NCBI GenBank assembly: GCA_030148425.1
Contig: JASBTM010000017.1
Coordinates: 62,001 to 126,000, forward strand
DNA from: Hyphomicrobium sp.
GTDB lineage: Bacteria; Pseudomonadota; Alphaproteobacteria; Rhizobiales; Hyphomicrobiaceae
Reading direction: 5' to 3'
Length of the DNA: 64,000 nucleotides
The notes under the pieces are model-generated. The model saw nothing but the letters and a program-made list of their open reading frames with translations, ran no database searches and had not been told where the DNA came from. Made by a program: the position numbers and the translations under genes. Positions 25,401-35,531 of the stretch are shown in pieces; the first letter of the stretch is position 1; every line of letters starts with the position of its first letter.

Positions 25401-25449
25401 TGGAGGTCTCCGAAGAAAATGTTCCAGGTCTCGCGGTGCGCGGCGCTGC

Positions 25450-26001
25450 TCAAAAGGCGCGGTGCTCGGGCTTCAAATAGCGGCCCCAATGGCTATCATA
25501 TGGGTGGACGGCCTTTGTTGCGCCTACGCTCGATTCCAGGGGTTGCTCTGCATTTGCCCAGGCAAAGATTGATCCGGCATAGTTGACGACGTTTGTGCGT
25601 CCCGCCGCCTGAAGACGCTCCGCCAATTCCGACGAGCGCCATCCCACCGAACAGTAAACGACGACAGGCCGATCGGACTTAATCTTCGCCAGGATGTCGG
25701 CCTCCGATGTCGCGGGCGGCATATTAATGGCGCCTGGAAGATGACTGACCTTGAACTCTTCAGGTTCGCGGACATCGATAACTTGAACTGCGTCGTTACT
25801 CTTCAGAAGCTGCTCGACCGCCTGCGTGTCGATGTGTTTGACGTCGGGGAATTTGCGATGAACGGTGTCGATCATCTCATTCAGGTCGAGCATTCCATTG
25901 GCGTGCGTCGATACGAAGCTGACGGCGTAAACCGATGCGGCCCCGATGATCGCTAACGCGACGATTATAATCGGTTTGCGAGCCACTATAGGGATCTCCA
26001 T
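25450..26001 (-). CDS. Membrane-anchored rhodanese
   Basis: 183 aa. An N-terminal helix (about 9-29, PIIIVALAIIGAASVYAVSF) places the domain in the periplasm. Rhodanese domain at about 50-150, with VIDVREPEEFKVSHLPGAIN and the active-site loop VVYCSVGWRSSELA (catalytic Cys in CSVGWR). ATG 26001 lies within 16 bases of overlap with the GT2 gene; a TTG at 26037 is possible. Rhodaneses move sulfane sulfur. In an arsenic region this may serve thioarsenical chemistry (inference). Confidence 0.85.
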   Translation of the reverse strand: MEIPIVARKPIIIVALAIIGAASVYAVSFVSTHANGMLDLNEMIDTVHRKFPDVKHIDTQAVEQLLKSNDAVQVIDVREPEEFKVSHLPGAINMPPATSEADILAKIKSDRPVVVYCSVGWRSSELAERLQAAGRTNVVNYAGSIFAWANAEQPLESSVGATKAVHPYDSHWGRYLKPEHRAF

Positions 26002-26843
26002 AGAGAAGTGGTTGATTGGTTCGAGGTGCGCGGCCAAAGGGCGTGATAGGCGATCGTGGACAGGATGGTCGTGCCCGCCATGATCACTCCGCGTACCGTT
26101 CCGGAAATCTTGGAGCGTCCGTGACGCCGCGATTGATAGGCCACAGGCACCTCCGCGTAGCGCGCCTTGAGCTGCGCTGTGCGAATCTGCATTTCGACGG
26201 TCCAGCCGAACCCGCGATCCCTCATATCTATCTCGTCGAGCAGCTTCACACTGACAAGACGCATGGGGCCGAGGTCTTTAAACCGTGCGCGCCAGAGTAG
26301 CCAGATGAGCGTCACTGCCAAGCGATTTCCAAAGCGTTGCGGCAACGTCAGTTTTTCTGCTGAATTCGTCGGGCTCAGGCGATCTGCAAGGACGAGGTCC
26401 GCTCCATCCCGTGCCGCGGCGATGAAGCGTGGCAGCGCTTCCAGTTCATCGCAGCCGTCCGCGTCGCAGAACAAAACCCAGCAGGCGTGCTCCGGCAGAT
26501 CTTGCAGCCCACGCCAACACGCCATTCCGTAACCAGCGACCGGCTCGTTGACGACGATGGCCCCCGCATCCAGTGCAACTGCCGCCGTATCGTCCGTCGA
26601 GCCATTATTGATCACCCGGATATTGGTGCACCCCAAAGCCTGCAGGCGTCCAAGCACCGAACCGATCGACCCGGCTTCATTGAGAGCGGGTATCAAAACA
26701 AAGATATCCTCGACGCTCAATCGGTGGCCGGTCATTGACGTGCAATCCAGTCCGTTCAGTGTACGAATTTGGTGTCCGGCATCGCCGATTGGCGCGTTGA
26801 TGCCAAAGGAAAAGCTTTGGGGTTCGACGATGCCGGACATCAC
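25986..26843 (-). CDS. Family 2 glycosyltransferase, dolichyl-phosphate mannose synthase-like
   Basis: 285 aa. GT-A domain from about residue 45: VLIPALNEAGSIGSVLGRL, VINNGSTDDTA, metal site FCDADGCDE, acceptor region RFGNRLAVTLIWLLW, and RDRGFGWTVEMQIRT. No C-terminal membrane helices, which fits the short DPM1-like group. The first 37 residues are not conserved in the fold, so the Met at 37 (26735) is an alternative start; GAGAG supports 26843. Two bases from the outer-membrane gene stop. Likely makes a lipid-linked sugar or glycosylates an arsenical acceptor. Confidence 0.82.
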   Translation of the reverse strand: MMSGIVEPQSFSFGINAPIGDAGHQIRTLNGLDCTSMTGHRLSVEDIFVLIPALNEAGSIGSVLGRLQALGCTNIRVINNGSTDDTAAVALDAGAIVVNEPVAGYGMACWRGLQDLPEHACWVLFCDADGCDELEALPRFIAAARDGADLVLADRLSPTNSAEKLTLPQRFGNRLAVTLIWLLWRARFKDLGPMRLVSVKLLDEIDMRDRGFGWTVEMQIRTAQLKARYAEVPVAYQSRRHGRSKISGTVRGVIMAGTTILSTIAYHALWPRTSNQSTTSLWRSL

Positions 26844-26844
26844 A

Positions 26845-27894
26845 CTACTCTCTGTGGAAGAGCTGAGTCGGGACGGTCAGGTTCAACTGCCACGTCGAAC
26901 GATCGGCGGTATTGCGGCCGTCAAACACGTCCGTATAGGACGCATAAATGACCGTACCTCCATCGGTCACGTAACCTGCGCCCAACTGCCAGCTCTGCCA
27001 GTTTTCTTTGCGGCCCACTGCGTTCAGCATACGGTTGTAATCGCGGCTGTCCGGCGGACCTACGAGGTTAGCGGGCAGGTTATCGGGATTGGAAGGAAAT
27101 GGACCTTCGCCCGTATCCCAACCGCTCTGGCTGTGCTGGAACTGATAGCTAGCCGAGGCGAAGTAGGACTTGATGAACTTGTAGACGCCAACGCTGCCAT
27201 TGATGTTGTTGGGAACAACATCTTTGGGGCCTTTGAGATACTGATATTCGAGACCGGCGTTGATGCCGAAATCGATCTGCTTGAAATAACGCCCCAGCGC
27301 GATGCCGGTTTTAAAGCCATTCGCGCCGTTTCCGAGCGCCTGCGGCGTCGGCTCATAATCGCCCTTGATGATCGCAGCGCCATAAACCGCGATTGTGGGC
27401 AAGCTATCCCAGCGCTCGGAGTCTTCTTTAACGGCACGGTAGCGAAGACCGACAGTTGAGTCGATGAGACCGTCGCGGCTTCCCTGCGGAATAGGATCCT
27501 GGCACTGACGTGCTGCCAGCGTGTTGGCCGGCTGGTTCCAACAGCCTTTCGGATTGGCCCTGTTCGGATCTTTGGAAAGACCACCGGTAAGCGTGCCATA
27601 ACCGATGCTCGCATCGAGCGACAAGTCATCGGTAATGCCGTAGGAAAAACTCAGGAGATATTCCTGGATCGTTACCGTTCGTGCGTTCTCGCCGAAGGTC
27701 TTGCCCTGCCAAGCGCTATTGTAGTCCTGATAGACGGTGCCGAAAGATGTATCGAGTCGCCCCTTATCCGGCGTATACGCTGACTGTTGCGCCATGGCCC
27801 CCGTCGCACCAATGGCAAAAAAAGCAGTGACACAGGCAATAGCCCGCACCAGCCGCGACGCCGAACGGCGCGCGGTTCCAAAAAACTTCGTCAT
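26845..27894 (-). CDS. Outer-membrane beta-barrel protein
   Basis: 349 aa. Signal peptide 1-35 (RAIACVTAFFAIGATGAMAQ). The mature part has alternating aromatic/hydrophobic strands (YLLSFSYGITDDLSLDASIGYG, KTGIALGRYFKQIDFGINAGL, SYFASASYQFQHS) and ends with LNLTVPTQLF plus HRE, a near-canonical barrel C-terminus. It resembles phenol-degradation MetA/transporter-like barrels only in style. Next to GT2 and the small secreted protein in the same operon, it may pass an arsenical or glycoconjugate across the outer membrane (inference). Confidence 0.75.
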   Translation of the reverse strand: MTKFFGTARRSASRLVRAIACVTAFFAIGATGAMAQQSAYTPDKGRLDTSFGTVYQDYNSAWQGKTFGENARTVTIQEYLLSFSYGITDDLSLDASIGYGTLTGGLSKDPNRANPKGCWNQPANTLAARQCQDPIPQGSRDGLIDSTVGLRYRAVKEDSERWDSLPTIAVYGAAIIKGDYEPTPQALGNGANGFKTGIALGRYFKQIDFGINAGLEYQYLKGPKDVVPNNINGSVGVYKFIKSYFASASYQFQHSQSGWDTGEGPFPSNPDNLPANLVGPPDSRDYNRMLNAVGRKENWQSWQLGAGYVTDGGTVIYASYTDVFDGRNTADRSTWQLNLTVPTQLFHRE

Positions 27895-27969
27895 GTTTTT
27901 GTTAAACCCCCTTAACGCAAGTTACATCTGATGCCCCTCACCCCACGGAACGAGCATCGCTGCTTCCCA

Positions 27970-28200
27970 CTACGAGATCCGACTCATTGCCCCCGGCACG
28001 CCAATCTCGCTGGACTTCTTCTTCGTCTTTTTTTCCTGAGTGCCCTTCTTGGACGAACCTTGAGAAGGCTTCGCTTCTTTTTTGGTCGAAGGCGGCGTGA
28101 AACCCGAGGCTCCGCCATAACTGCCGGATGCATTGGCTGCATCCGTCACCACAAACCCTGCGAGAACGCAGAACGCCACTTTCATAAATCTGACTTGCAT
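27970..28200 (-). CDS. Small secreted Lys/Ser-rich protein
   Basis: 76 aa. Signal peptide about 1-25 (MKVAFCVLAGFVVTDAANA), then a Gly/Ser region and a strongly basic tail (KKEAKPSQGSSKKGTQEKKT). ATG 28200 follows GGGGA six bases upstream; a start four codons earlier lacks a ribosome site. First gene of the minus-strand arsenic operon, 75 bp before the barrel gene. Function unknown; the basic tail could bind an acidic surface polymer. Confidence 0.6.
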   Translation of the reverse strand: MQVRFMKVAFCVLAGFVVTDAANASGSYGGASGFTPPSTKKEAKPSQGSSKKGTQEKKTKKKSSEIGVPGAMSRIS

Positions 28201-28534
28201 TCTTTTCCCCATTTGGCGAAAGCGTCACCGCGACGAACTCCCACCGGTGCTCGCTATAGGATCGCAGAGTCTGCGGAAAATAATCTTATCGTATATGAAT
28301 TCTCAGATTAGGCATAAGGCCATGAAAGATCTAGAAAATCATCCGCTCACGCCCTATCGAACGCAGGGATTCTGCGATATCAATCACGTATCTTAGTATA
28401 TTTTGTTTTCTTCGTTGGGCAGCCGGCATCCGATCGCTACATATGAACATGGGGCGACTTCGCACGGCACGACAATGGGACAATCCGCGAAGGGCGAGCG
28501 TCCAATCCTCCTTGACCATCCTCAGCGAGATTTG
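28201..28534. promoter_or_regulatory. Divergent promoter region of the two arsenic-region operons
   Basis: 334 bp between the divergent starts at 28200 and 28535. AT-rich around 28280-28410 (ATCTTATCGTATATGAATTC, ATCTTAGTATATTTTG), which fits back-to-back promoters. No ArsR-type dyad stands out on reading. The 5' part of the radical SAM gene may begin here (TTG 28403 or ATG 28475). Confidence 0.4.
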
Positions 28535-29503
28535 ATGACGATTTTTGCGCTTGAACCGACTGAAGTTGTGCCACAGGCAGCGCCGCACAAGTTCTCCAAT
28601 CCGCGTGTCACGGTATCCGGAGAGCATCGAGCGCACGTGCCGTTCTCGGGCTACGAGACAGTGTGGTTCAACACCGGCACACTCTGCAACATCGCGTGCA
28701 AGAACTGCTATATCGACTCTTCTCCCAAGAACGACCAGCTCGTTCATCTCACGAGATCGGAAGTCGCTTCATTCCTTGAGCAAGCCCGAAGGATCGCGAC
28801 AAGGCCCATCACGATCGGCTTCACGGGGGGCGAGCCGTTCATGAATCCCGATATCGTGGACATGCTCGACGATAGCCTGTCGCACGATCATTCGGTGCTT
28901 GTGCTGACCAACGCGATGCGTCCGATGCAGAGGCATCGCGAGGCATTGTTGGATCTCCAATCGCGCTTTCCCAATAGACTGTCGATACGCGTTTCGCTCG
29001 ATCACTACGAGCGGCATGGACATGAGGAAATTCGTGGCGCTCGCACCTGGCAGCCTGCGCTAGACGGTCTAGCGTGGCTGGCAAAGCACAAATTCGATGT
29101 GTCGATCGCGGGCCGGCTGCTCTGGGCGATCGAAGAGCGTGACATGCGCGACGGTTACCAGCAGCTCTTTTCCCAAATCGGCTTCGACATTGATGCGACG
29201 GACAGTAAGCGTCTCATTCTTTTTCCCGAAATGCGGGATGATGACAACACGCCCGAAGTTAGCGAAGGTTGCTGGAAGAAGCTGAACCTCAGCCCTCGCA
29301 ATATGATGTGCGCCTCATCGCGGATGATCATAAAGCGCAAGGGTTCAGACAAGCCGGCCGTCGTCGCGTGCACCCTGATACCTTATTTGAATGAGTTCGA
29401 ATTGGGCGGCACGCTGGAGGATGCGACGGCGACCGTCAGCCTCAATCATCCCCATTGCTCACGTTTTTGCGTTCTCGGAAAGGCGTCGTGTCGCGCGGAC
29501 TGA
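28535..29503 (+). CDS. Radical SAM protein with C-terminal Cys cluster
   Basis: 322 aa from ATG 28535 (in-frame alternatives TTG 28403 and ATG 28475). Radical SAM Fe-S motif C51-x3-C55-x2-C58 in TLCNIACKNCYI; SAM-contact GFTGGEPFMNPD and LVLTNAM follow. The C-terminus carries SRFCVLGKASC, suggesting a second metal site. It lacks the Cys-rich ArsS domain, so it is not a standard ArsS. Position divergent to arsM and upstream of DUF547 suggests it does the radical step of arsenical modification, for example adding a deoxyadenosyl-derived group (inference). Confidence 0.82.
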   Translation: MTIFALEPTEVVPQAAPHKFSNPRVTVSGEHRAHVPFSGYETVWFNTGTLCNIACKNCYIDSSPKNDQLVHLTRSEVASFLEQARRIATRPITIGFTGGEPFMNPDIVDMLDDSLSHDHSVLVLTNAMRPMQRHREALLDLQSRFPNRLSIRVSLDHYERHGHEEIRGARTWQPALDGLAWLAKHKFDVSIAGRLLWAIEERDMRDGYQQLFSQIGFDIDATDSKRLILFPEMRDDDNTPEVSEGCWKKLNLSPRNMMCASSRMIIKRKGSDKPAVVACTLIPYLNEFELGGTLEDATATVSLNHPHCSRFCVLGKASCRAD

Positions 29504-29583
29504 AGGACTTCCCCGCGCCGCTCGATCGGGGCCGACGCATTCACATCACTTCTCGAAGACTGAAACTATAGCGGGGCGGAGCC

Positions 29584-30453
29584 ATGTTCACGTTGAAAAG
29601 CACCGACCTCCGGAATGGCGCTTTTTTCATGACGTTCTTGCGATGGGGATTGCTGTGCATCGCATTCACTTCGGCTGGTCCTCAAGCGAGGGCTGAAGGA
29701 CCGGCCGATCTTTTTTCTCGCGCCGCCGACAGTTCGCGCGTTGCGGTCGACAACAGCGCTTGGAACGATATTCTCGGAAAATACGTCAAACGGCACGGAA
29801 GCACGACCAGCTTCGACTATAAAGCTGTTCTACCAGAAGACCGCCAGCGCTTGAAACGCTACATCTCTCAACTGGAAACCGTCGATCCGGCAACGCTCAA
29901 TCGCGCGGAGCAATTCGCCCTGCTCGCCAATCTTTATAATTCCAAGACCGTCGATATCATTCTCGATCACTATCCCGTTGCTTCGATCAAAAATATTTCG
30001 CTCGGCGGCGGACTTGTGGCGACGTTCACCGGCGGCCCTTGGAAGAAAAAGGTAACGAAACTTCGTGGGGTCGATCTCAGTCTCGATGACATCGAGCACG
30101 GCATTCTACGGCCCGTCTTCCATGATCCGCGCGTTCATTATGCGCTCAATTGCGCATCCATCGGATGTCCGAATCTTCAAGCGGAAGGATTTGAGGGCGC
30201 CAAGCTCGAGGCGCAGCTTGATGCAGCCGCGCGCGAATTCATCAACGATGCGCACGGCGTCGACGCTTCGGAGCAAGCCCTGCGCGTCTCGGAAATCTAC
30301 AGGTGGTTCAAAGAAGACTTTGGTGGGAATGATAATGGCGTCATTACGCATCTGCGCACCTATGCGTCCGAACCGCTTGCAAAGCGTTTGAGCCGGTCCA
30401 AAAGCATCGATGGGTTTTTCTACGATTGGAAACTCAATGATGTAGCCCGGTGA
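29584..30453 (+). CDS. DUF547 secreted protein
   Basis: 289 aa. Signal peptide about 1-38 (FLRWGLLCIAFTSAGPQARA). DUF547 domain: QFALLANLYNSKTVDIILDH, the cysteine block YALNCASIGCPNLQAEGF and EIYRWFKEDFGG. GGGGCGGAG before ATG 29584. DUF547 proteins resemble transglutaminase-like folds without a proven reaction and recur in selenodomain/arsenosugar neighbourhoods. Periplasmic; 80 bp after the radical SAM gene, probably the same operon. Confidence 0.87.
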   Translation: MFTLKSTDLRNGAFFMTFLRWGLLCIAFTSAGPQARAEGPADLFSRAADSSRVAVDNSAWNDILGKYVKRHGSTTSFDYKAVLPEDRQRLKRYISQLETVDPATLNRAEQFALLANLYNSKTVDIILDHYPVASIKNISLGGGLVATFTGGPWKKKVTKLRGVDLSLDDIEHGILRPVFHDPRVHYALNCASIGCPNLQAEGFEGAKLEAQLDAAAREFINDAHGVDASEQALRVSEIYRWFKEDFGGNDNGVITHLRTYASEPLAKRLSRSKSIDGFFYDWKLNDVAR

Positions 30454-30466
30454 TTGGCTTAAAGCC

Positions 30467-31774
30467 ATGAAGCTTTTTGCCATTTATCGCGACGCTATCG
30501 CCTTAGCACTTATACTGACCGCATTTGCGATGCTCGCGGTGTTGGCGCAGTCACCTCCCGTGCACGCGTCGTTTTTCGTCCTATCGCTTGGTTCAGCGTG
30601 GCTTGCCTATGCTCTCTTCTTTGCCAATGGAGACATCTCGCAGTCGTCTCTGGGATGGGCAACCGTGTGCGCCATCGCGCTTCGTATTACCGGGATCTGG
30701 AGCCACCCGGTCTACGAGGACGACTGGGCCCGGTATCTCTGGGACGGCTTTAGGTTCCTTGAGGACGGTACTCCCTACGGAGCCCCTCCGCTCTCCTACT
30801 CCGACGAAGAGAGCGTTCCGGCTGCTTGGCGCGGAATTCTGGAGCAAATCAACAACCCCGCGATTCCGACGATTTATGCGCCGACGCTTCAGTACGTCTT
30901 TGCGGTTTCGTCGTGGATTGCCCCGGCGAGTTTAACCGCGCTCAAGATTCTGTTCGTCCTATTCGATATCGGCGTTTGGGCGCTCGTTGCACGGCTCGGC
31001 GGTTATCGCGCGGGGCTACGATACGCTCTTTGTCCGCTCGTCATCTTCGAGATATCGTTCAACGCACATGCCGACGTGGTTGGCGCCTTTCTTACAGTAA
31101 CGAGTTTTGCGCTGGTCAGAAAGGGACGATCGATAGGAAGCGGTCTGATCTTCGGTCTCGCACTGGCCTGCAAACCCTTCGCGATTGTCGTTGCTCCAAG
31201 TTTTGTGCGCGAACGATGGGGCCTGATTGGCCTCGGCGCCGCAATCGCGCTCGCCGCTCTCTATGCGCCTTTCTTCCTGAACGGCGCGACAGAGCGCGAC
31301 GGGCTGCAACATTTCGCGCAGTGGTTTGAATTCAATTCGATTGGTTTTGCGGCCCTGAAGTATGTGGTCGATGATCCTGTTGCGCGCGTTTTGGGCCTCG
31401 CGTTCGGCGGGGCGCTCAGCGGCGCACTTATCCTCCGTTGGCTGTTTCGCGAACGCGGTACTTTCCTGCCTGCAGACACTTGGCTCATCTCGCTTCTGTT
31501 TTTCGCGCCGGTCATTAATCCTTGGTATCTTCTTTGGGCAGTGCCTTGGGCGAGCCTGCGTCCCAACCCGGTTTCCTGGTCCGTCCTGCCGGCGATCTCG
31601 CTCGCCTATCTCACGGTCGGTGTGCTTGGTCTCGCCGATCCCGGCGTTTATGACCATCCGGCGTGGGTTCGTCCTCTTGAGCTTTTCACGGCCATTTGCA
31701 TTTATCTCGGGATTGTGTGGTTTGCGCCTTGTTCCCAGTCATCTGTCCGGTGGGTCCTGACGGGGGACAGATGA
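30467..31774 (+). CDS. GT-C family polytopic glycosyltransferase (GT87/mannosyltransferase-like)
   Basis: 435 aa, about 10-11 helices. The first large periplasmic loop has SHPVYEDDWARYLWDGFRF: the acidic DD pair after helix 2-3 is the GT-C catalytic signature for polyprenyl-phosphate sugar donors. Later FAPVINPWYLLWAVPWASL matches the conserved late loop of this group. Thirteen bases after the DUF547 stop, so operonic. Likely uses the lipid-linked sugar made by the GT2 at 25986 (inference). Confidence 0.82.
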   Translation: MKLFAIYRDAIALALILTAFAMLAVLAQSPPVHASFFVLSLGSAWLAYALFFANGDISQSSLGWATVCAIALRITGIWSHPVYEDDWARYLWDGFRFLEDGTPYGAPPLSYSDEESVPAAWRGILEQINNPAIPTIYAPTLQYVFAVSSWIAPASLTALKILFVLFDIGVWALVARLGGYRAGLRYALCPLVIFEISFNAHADVVGAFLTVTSFALVRKGRSIGSGLIFGLALACKPFAIVVAPSFVRERWGLIGLGAAIALAALYAPFFLNGATERDGLQHFAQWFEFNSIGFAALKYVVDDPVARVLGLAFGGALSGALILRWLFRERGTFLPADTWLISLLFFAPVINPWYLLWAVPWASLRPNPVSWSVLPAISLAYLTVGVLGLADPGVYDHPAWVRPLELFTAICIYLGIVWFAPCSQSSVRWVLTGDR

Positions 31775-31781
31775 CCCAACG

Positions 31782-32248
31782 TTTTCGTCAGTTGCTCCAA
31801 GCGTTATCCTTGAAGCGGATTCATCACAGCATTCTGCGCTTGTAGATGCGATGTCCGGAAGGTCATTTCATGGTCCCGGGTCCACTTGGCGCGGGCAAAT
31901 AGCAAACCATAGCAATATAATTGCCGCTGCTCTGGACGCGAGCAAGCGCGCCCTTTTCATGGCGAAAAAAAAGCTGCGCTAAACGCGGTTGCCAGTCGTC
32001 TCAGGGAACGCGGTCTCAGGCCATTCCTTTTCGAACTTCATTCGGACGAGACTAGAAAATCCGAGTCATCACTTCTCCTGATGAACGCCTCGCGCTTGAA
32101 CGTCTTCCATCCCCTGCGGAGCCCGAATGCAAGATCGCGCAAAGGCGCGTTCTGCGCACGATACGCTAGCACGGTACACGTCTCTCGCGGGGCACCCGGT
32201 AGGGAGACTTGGACGCCAGCTGCAGCAATTGATGTGGTTCGCAAATAG
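31782..32248 (+). pseudogene. Degraded superfamily 1 helicase fragment (DUF4011/DUF3320-type)
   Basis: Read across three frames, the region spells a helicase N-terminal ATPase segment: ILEADSSQHSALVDAMSGR (frame from 31782), PGPLGAGK-stop-QTIA (Walker A, from 31870; its Ser codon is TAG), NIIAAALDASKRALFMA (31914 on), KKAALNAVASRLRERGL and FELHSDETRKS (31970 on), then YASTVHVSRGAPG before a stop at 32248. These blocks in this order are those of large DUF4011-type SF1 helicases. At least three frameshifts and one nonsense codon make it dead. The rest of the gene is missing on both sides. Confidence 0.8.
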
Positions 32249-32390
32249 GTATGCAAGCAAGCTGGGACGAACTATTGCCGACAGGCCTTGAAAAAGGGCG
32301 CATTGCCCGGGCGAAATAGATCGACCAGGATTCGCTTGATTGCTGCAGATCAGCAATAGACACATTAATGACTCTTCCCACCATAGCTGG

Positions 32391-35300
32391 CTATGTCCTC
32401 TGATCCGATTTTGCGACAGAGCTTTTGCTTCGCTTGACGCGTTCGCGGATCGATTGGAAGAGCACATAAAGCATCGGAATTAAAAAGATCCCGATGAGGC
32501 TCGCTCCGAGCATGCCTGCAAACACCGGCGTGCCGACATCGCGGCGGCTGATCATGGCGGCGCCGGTTGCGATGACGAGTGGATAAAGTCCCAGAATGAA
32601 GGCAATCGAGGTCATTATCACCGCGCGAAAGCGCATCTGGGCGCCGAGCACGGCCGCGTCTTGGATGGAATCGCCATGCTCACGTCGTTCCTTGGCGAAC
32701 TCGACAATAAGAATGCCGTTTTTCGCAGCAAGCGCGATCAGAACGACAAGGCCAATCTGGGCGTAGACATCGAGCGACAGCCCCGCAATCTTGATGCCGA
32801 GAAATGCGCCGAGCACGCCGACCGTGACTGACAGCAGTACAGGAACTGGAATCATCCAGCTTTCATAAAGTGCCACAAGAAAGAGAAACGCGAAGAGCAC
32901 TGCGAGAGCGAGAACGACGCCGGTCTGGCCCTGCGCCTCATGTTCCTGATAAGCCGTGCCAGTCCATTCGAAGCTGTACCCCGGCGGAAGCGTCTTCGCC
33001 GATACGTCTGTCATTGCTTCGAGTGACGTACCCGACGCTACGCCCGGAGCCGGAGACCCATTGATGGTCGTCGAGCGGTAGTTATTGTAACGACCGATCG
33101 TTTGCGGTCCAAGAACCGTCGAGACGTTTGCGACGGAGCGCAGAGGCACCATTTGACCGGTTTTATTGCGGACGAAGATCTTCCAGATGGCGCCGATGTT
33201 GCCGCGATCCGCAGCCTCGCCCTGGAGGTTAACCTGCCAGACGCGGCCAAAGAGGTTAAAGTCGTTGACGTAGGTACCGCCCAATGTCGATTGCAGCGCC
33301 GCGAATATATCACTGATCGCCAAGCCCAACGCCTGTGCCTTGTCGCGATCGATGTTCAAGTAGATCGAAGGATTGGATGCGGTGAACGTCGAGAAAACAC
33401 TTTGCAAACGGGGATTCTGGTTCGCCGCCGCAATCAGCCCCTGCATAACGCTACTCATGCTTGCTGAATCCGCGCCTTCGAGATTTTCGAGCTGATATTC
33501 AAAGCCCCCGCTCGTCGACAGACCGATAATGGGCGGTACGTTGAAGGCGAAGATCTGCGCGGTACTGATCTGCTGCGCTGCCATCGTTATTTCGCCAATC
33601 AGCGATTGCGCGGAATCTTTAGCCGTCTTGCGATCGGCGAAAGGTTGCAGTCGTGCAACCATGAAAGCGGCATTTGGCTGCGCACCGCTGTCGAGCAGAG
33701 AAAAGCCGACGATCGCTAAACTGTCCTTGATCTGCGGATAGCGTTTCAAGATCGCCTCTGTCTGTTCAACCACTTCGGTCGTCCGATTGACAGAGGCGCC
33801 GTCGGGGAGCTGGATCATGATGAAGAATGCGCCCTGGTCTTCCTCGGGAACGAAGCCGGTCGGCGTCACTTTCGCCATGAAGAATATTGCGGCAGCCGCA
33901 GCAGCGACGGCGGCAACGCTCAAAACTGAAACACGTACCAGGCGCCGGACGATCTCCGTGTATCCGTCGCGAACATGATCGATGCCGCGAAGCACGTAGG
34001 CCATCGGCCCGCGCTTCTCGGATCGGCGCAGAAAAACTGCGCAAAGCGCTGGCGAAAGCGTCAAGGCATTCAGTGCGGACAGGATCATCGCCGCCGAGAT
34101 CGTGACCGCAAACTGCCTGAAGAGTTCGCCCGTCAAACCTGGGATGAACGCGATTGGAACAAATACCGACAGAAGAACGAGTGTGATCGCGATGACCGGA
34201 GCCGTGATCTGGGTCATTGCCTTTTTGGTGGCCTGCGCCGGCGAGAGCTCGGGCTCCTCCTCCATCACGCGCTCGACATTTTCAACGACGACGATGGCAT
34301 CGTCGACGACGATGCCGATAGCAAGCACCATGGCTAGAAGAGAAACGGTATTGGCTGAATAGCCAAGAGCCAACATGACGGCGAACGCACCGATAAGACT
34401 GACGGGCACCGCAATCGCGGGAATGATTGTTGCGCGCGCGCTTCCGAGGAACAGGAAGACAACGAGAATAACGAGCACGAAAGCTTCGCCGATCGTGCGT
34501 ATGACTTCCTGAATCGTATCGCTTACGAACTCGGAGGTATCGTAGACGACGCGGGATTTCAGCCCTTCAGGAAAGCTCTTTTGCATATCCGCCAAGGCCG
34601 CCGTAACACGGGACGCGGTTTGGACAGCATTTGCACCTGGGGACAGATAGATCGCGATAGCCACGGCAGGCTTGCCATTCAACCGCGCGCCGACGTCGAG
34701 GTTCTGCGCGCCCAGCTCCGTCCGCGCGACATCGCGCACGCGCAAAACGGAGCCATCGGGATTTGCGCGCACCACAATATTGCCGAATTGCTCAGCGGTC
34801 TCGAGACGGCCCTGTGTCTGCACGTTTATCTGGAACTGCTGATCGCTCGATGCCGGTTGGGCACCAACGCGTCCAACGGGCGCCTGCACGTTTTGCGCGT
34901 CTATCGCTGCGACGATGTCGGACGGCTGGAGTCCGAGGTTTGTCAGACGCTGCGTGTCAAACCAGATGCGCATGGAGTAATTCTGTGTGCTGAACAGGTT
35001 CGCCTGTCCGACACCTGGAATGCGTTTCAGCCGGTCGAGAACATTGATGGTCGCGTAGTTGGTAATAAACAGCGGATCTTGTTTGCCACTCTCCGAGTAA
35101 AGGAAGAGAAACTGAAGAATGGCCGATGATTGCTTCTGGGCGGTAATGCCCTGCTTCTGGACCTCTTGGGGCAAACGCGAAAGCGCAGCCTGCACCCGGT
35201 TGTTGACGTTGACGGTATCGATGTCCGGATCGGTTCCAAGCGCGAACGAGACGGTCAGGCTATAGCTGCCGTCGTTGCCGCTGTTCGACTTCATGTAGAG

Positions 35301-35528
35301 CATCTTGTCGACGCCGACGATCTGCGATTCAAGCGGCTGAGCCACAGATGTTTCAACGACACTTGCCGACGCGCCGGGATAGGTCGTCGAGACCTGGACC
35401 TGTGGTGGTACGAGGTTCGGAAATTGCTCGACGGGAATGCGCGAGATGGCAAGCGCGCCCGCGATCGTTGTGACAATGGCAATGACGATCGCCAGGCGGG
35501 GTCGGTCGACGAAAATCGCTGAGAACAT
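32391..35528 (-). CDS. RND multidrug efflux permease (HAE1 family)
   Basis: 1045 aa, AcrB/MexB size. Helix 1 [20 protein letters not shown], periplasmic porter domains, [20 protein letters not shown] in helix 4 with the proton-relay Asp pair (VDDA), [20 protein letters not shown], and late [20 protein letters not shown] with the relay Lys. Works as a trimer exchanging protons for hydrophobic drugs or solvents. Fourth gene of the tetR-patatin-adaptor-permease operon; start 3 bases after the adaptor stop. No TolC-like gene in the operon. Confidence 0.96.
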   Translation of the reverse strand: MFSAIFVDRPRLAIVIAIVTTIAGALAISRIPVEQFPNLVPPQVQVSTTYPGASASVVETSVAQPLESQIVGVDKMLYMKSNSGNDGSYSLTVSFALGTDPDIDTVNVNNRVQAALSRLPQEVQKQGITAQKQSSAILQFLFLYSESGKQDPLFITNYATINVLDRLKRIPGVGQANLFSTQNYSMRIWFDTQRLTNLGLQPSDIVAAIDAQNVQAPVGRVGAQPASSDQQFQINVQTQGRLETAEQFGNIVVRANPDGSVLRVRDVARTELGAQNLDVGARLNGKPAVAIAIYLSPGANAVQTASRVTAALADMQKSFPEGLKSRVVYDTSEFVSDTIQEVIRTIGEAFVLVILVVFLFLGSARATIIPAIAVPVSLIGAFAVMLALGYSANTVSLLAMVLAIGIVVDDAIVVVENVERVMEEEPELSPAQATKKAMTQITAPVIAITLVLLSVFVPIAFIPGLTGELFRQFAVTISAAMILSALNALTLSPALCAVFLRRSEKRGPMAYVLRGIDHVRDGYTEIVRRLVRVSVLSVAAVAAAAAAIFFMAKVTPTGFVPEEDQGAFFIMIQLPDGASVNRTTEVVEQTEAILKRYPQIKDSLAIVGFSLLDSGAQPNAAFMVARLQPFADRKTAKDSAQSLIGEITMAAQQISTAQIFAFNVPPIIGLSTSGGFEYQLENLEGADSASMSSVMQGLIAAANQNPRLQSVFSTFTASNPSIYLNIDRDKAQALGLAISDIFAALQSTLGGTYVNDFNLFGRVWQVNLQGEAADRGNIGAIWKIFVRNKTGQMVPLRSVANVSTVLGPQTIGRYNNYRSTTINGSPAPGVASGTSLEAMTDVSAKTLPPGYSFEWTGTAYQEHEAQGQTGVVLALAVLFAFLFLVALYESWMIPVPVLLSVTVGVLGAFLGIKIAGLSLDVYAQIGLVVLIALAAKNGILIVEFAKERREHGDSIQDAAVLGAQMRFRAVIMTSIAFILGLYPLVIATGAAMISRRDVGTPVFAGMLGASLIGIFLIPMLYVLFQSIRERVKRSKSSVAKSDQRT

Positions 35529-35531
35529 GGC

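Noticed and set aside
28535..29503. ArsS
   Set aside because: Has the radical SAM core but lacks the ArsS Cys-rich C-terminal domain.
32069..32467. 132-codon minus-strand frame
   Set aside because: Runs antisense through the helicase debris into the RND permease 3' end and has no family resemblance.
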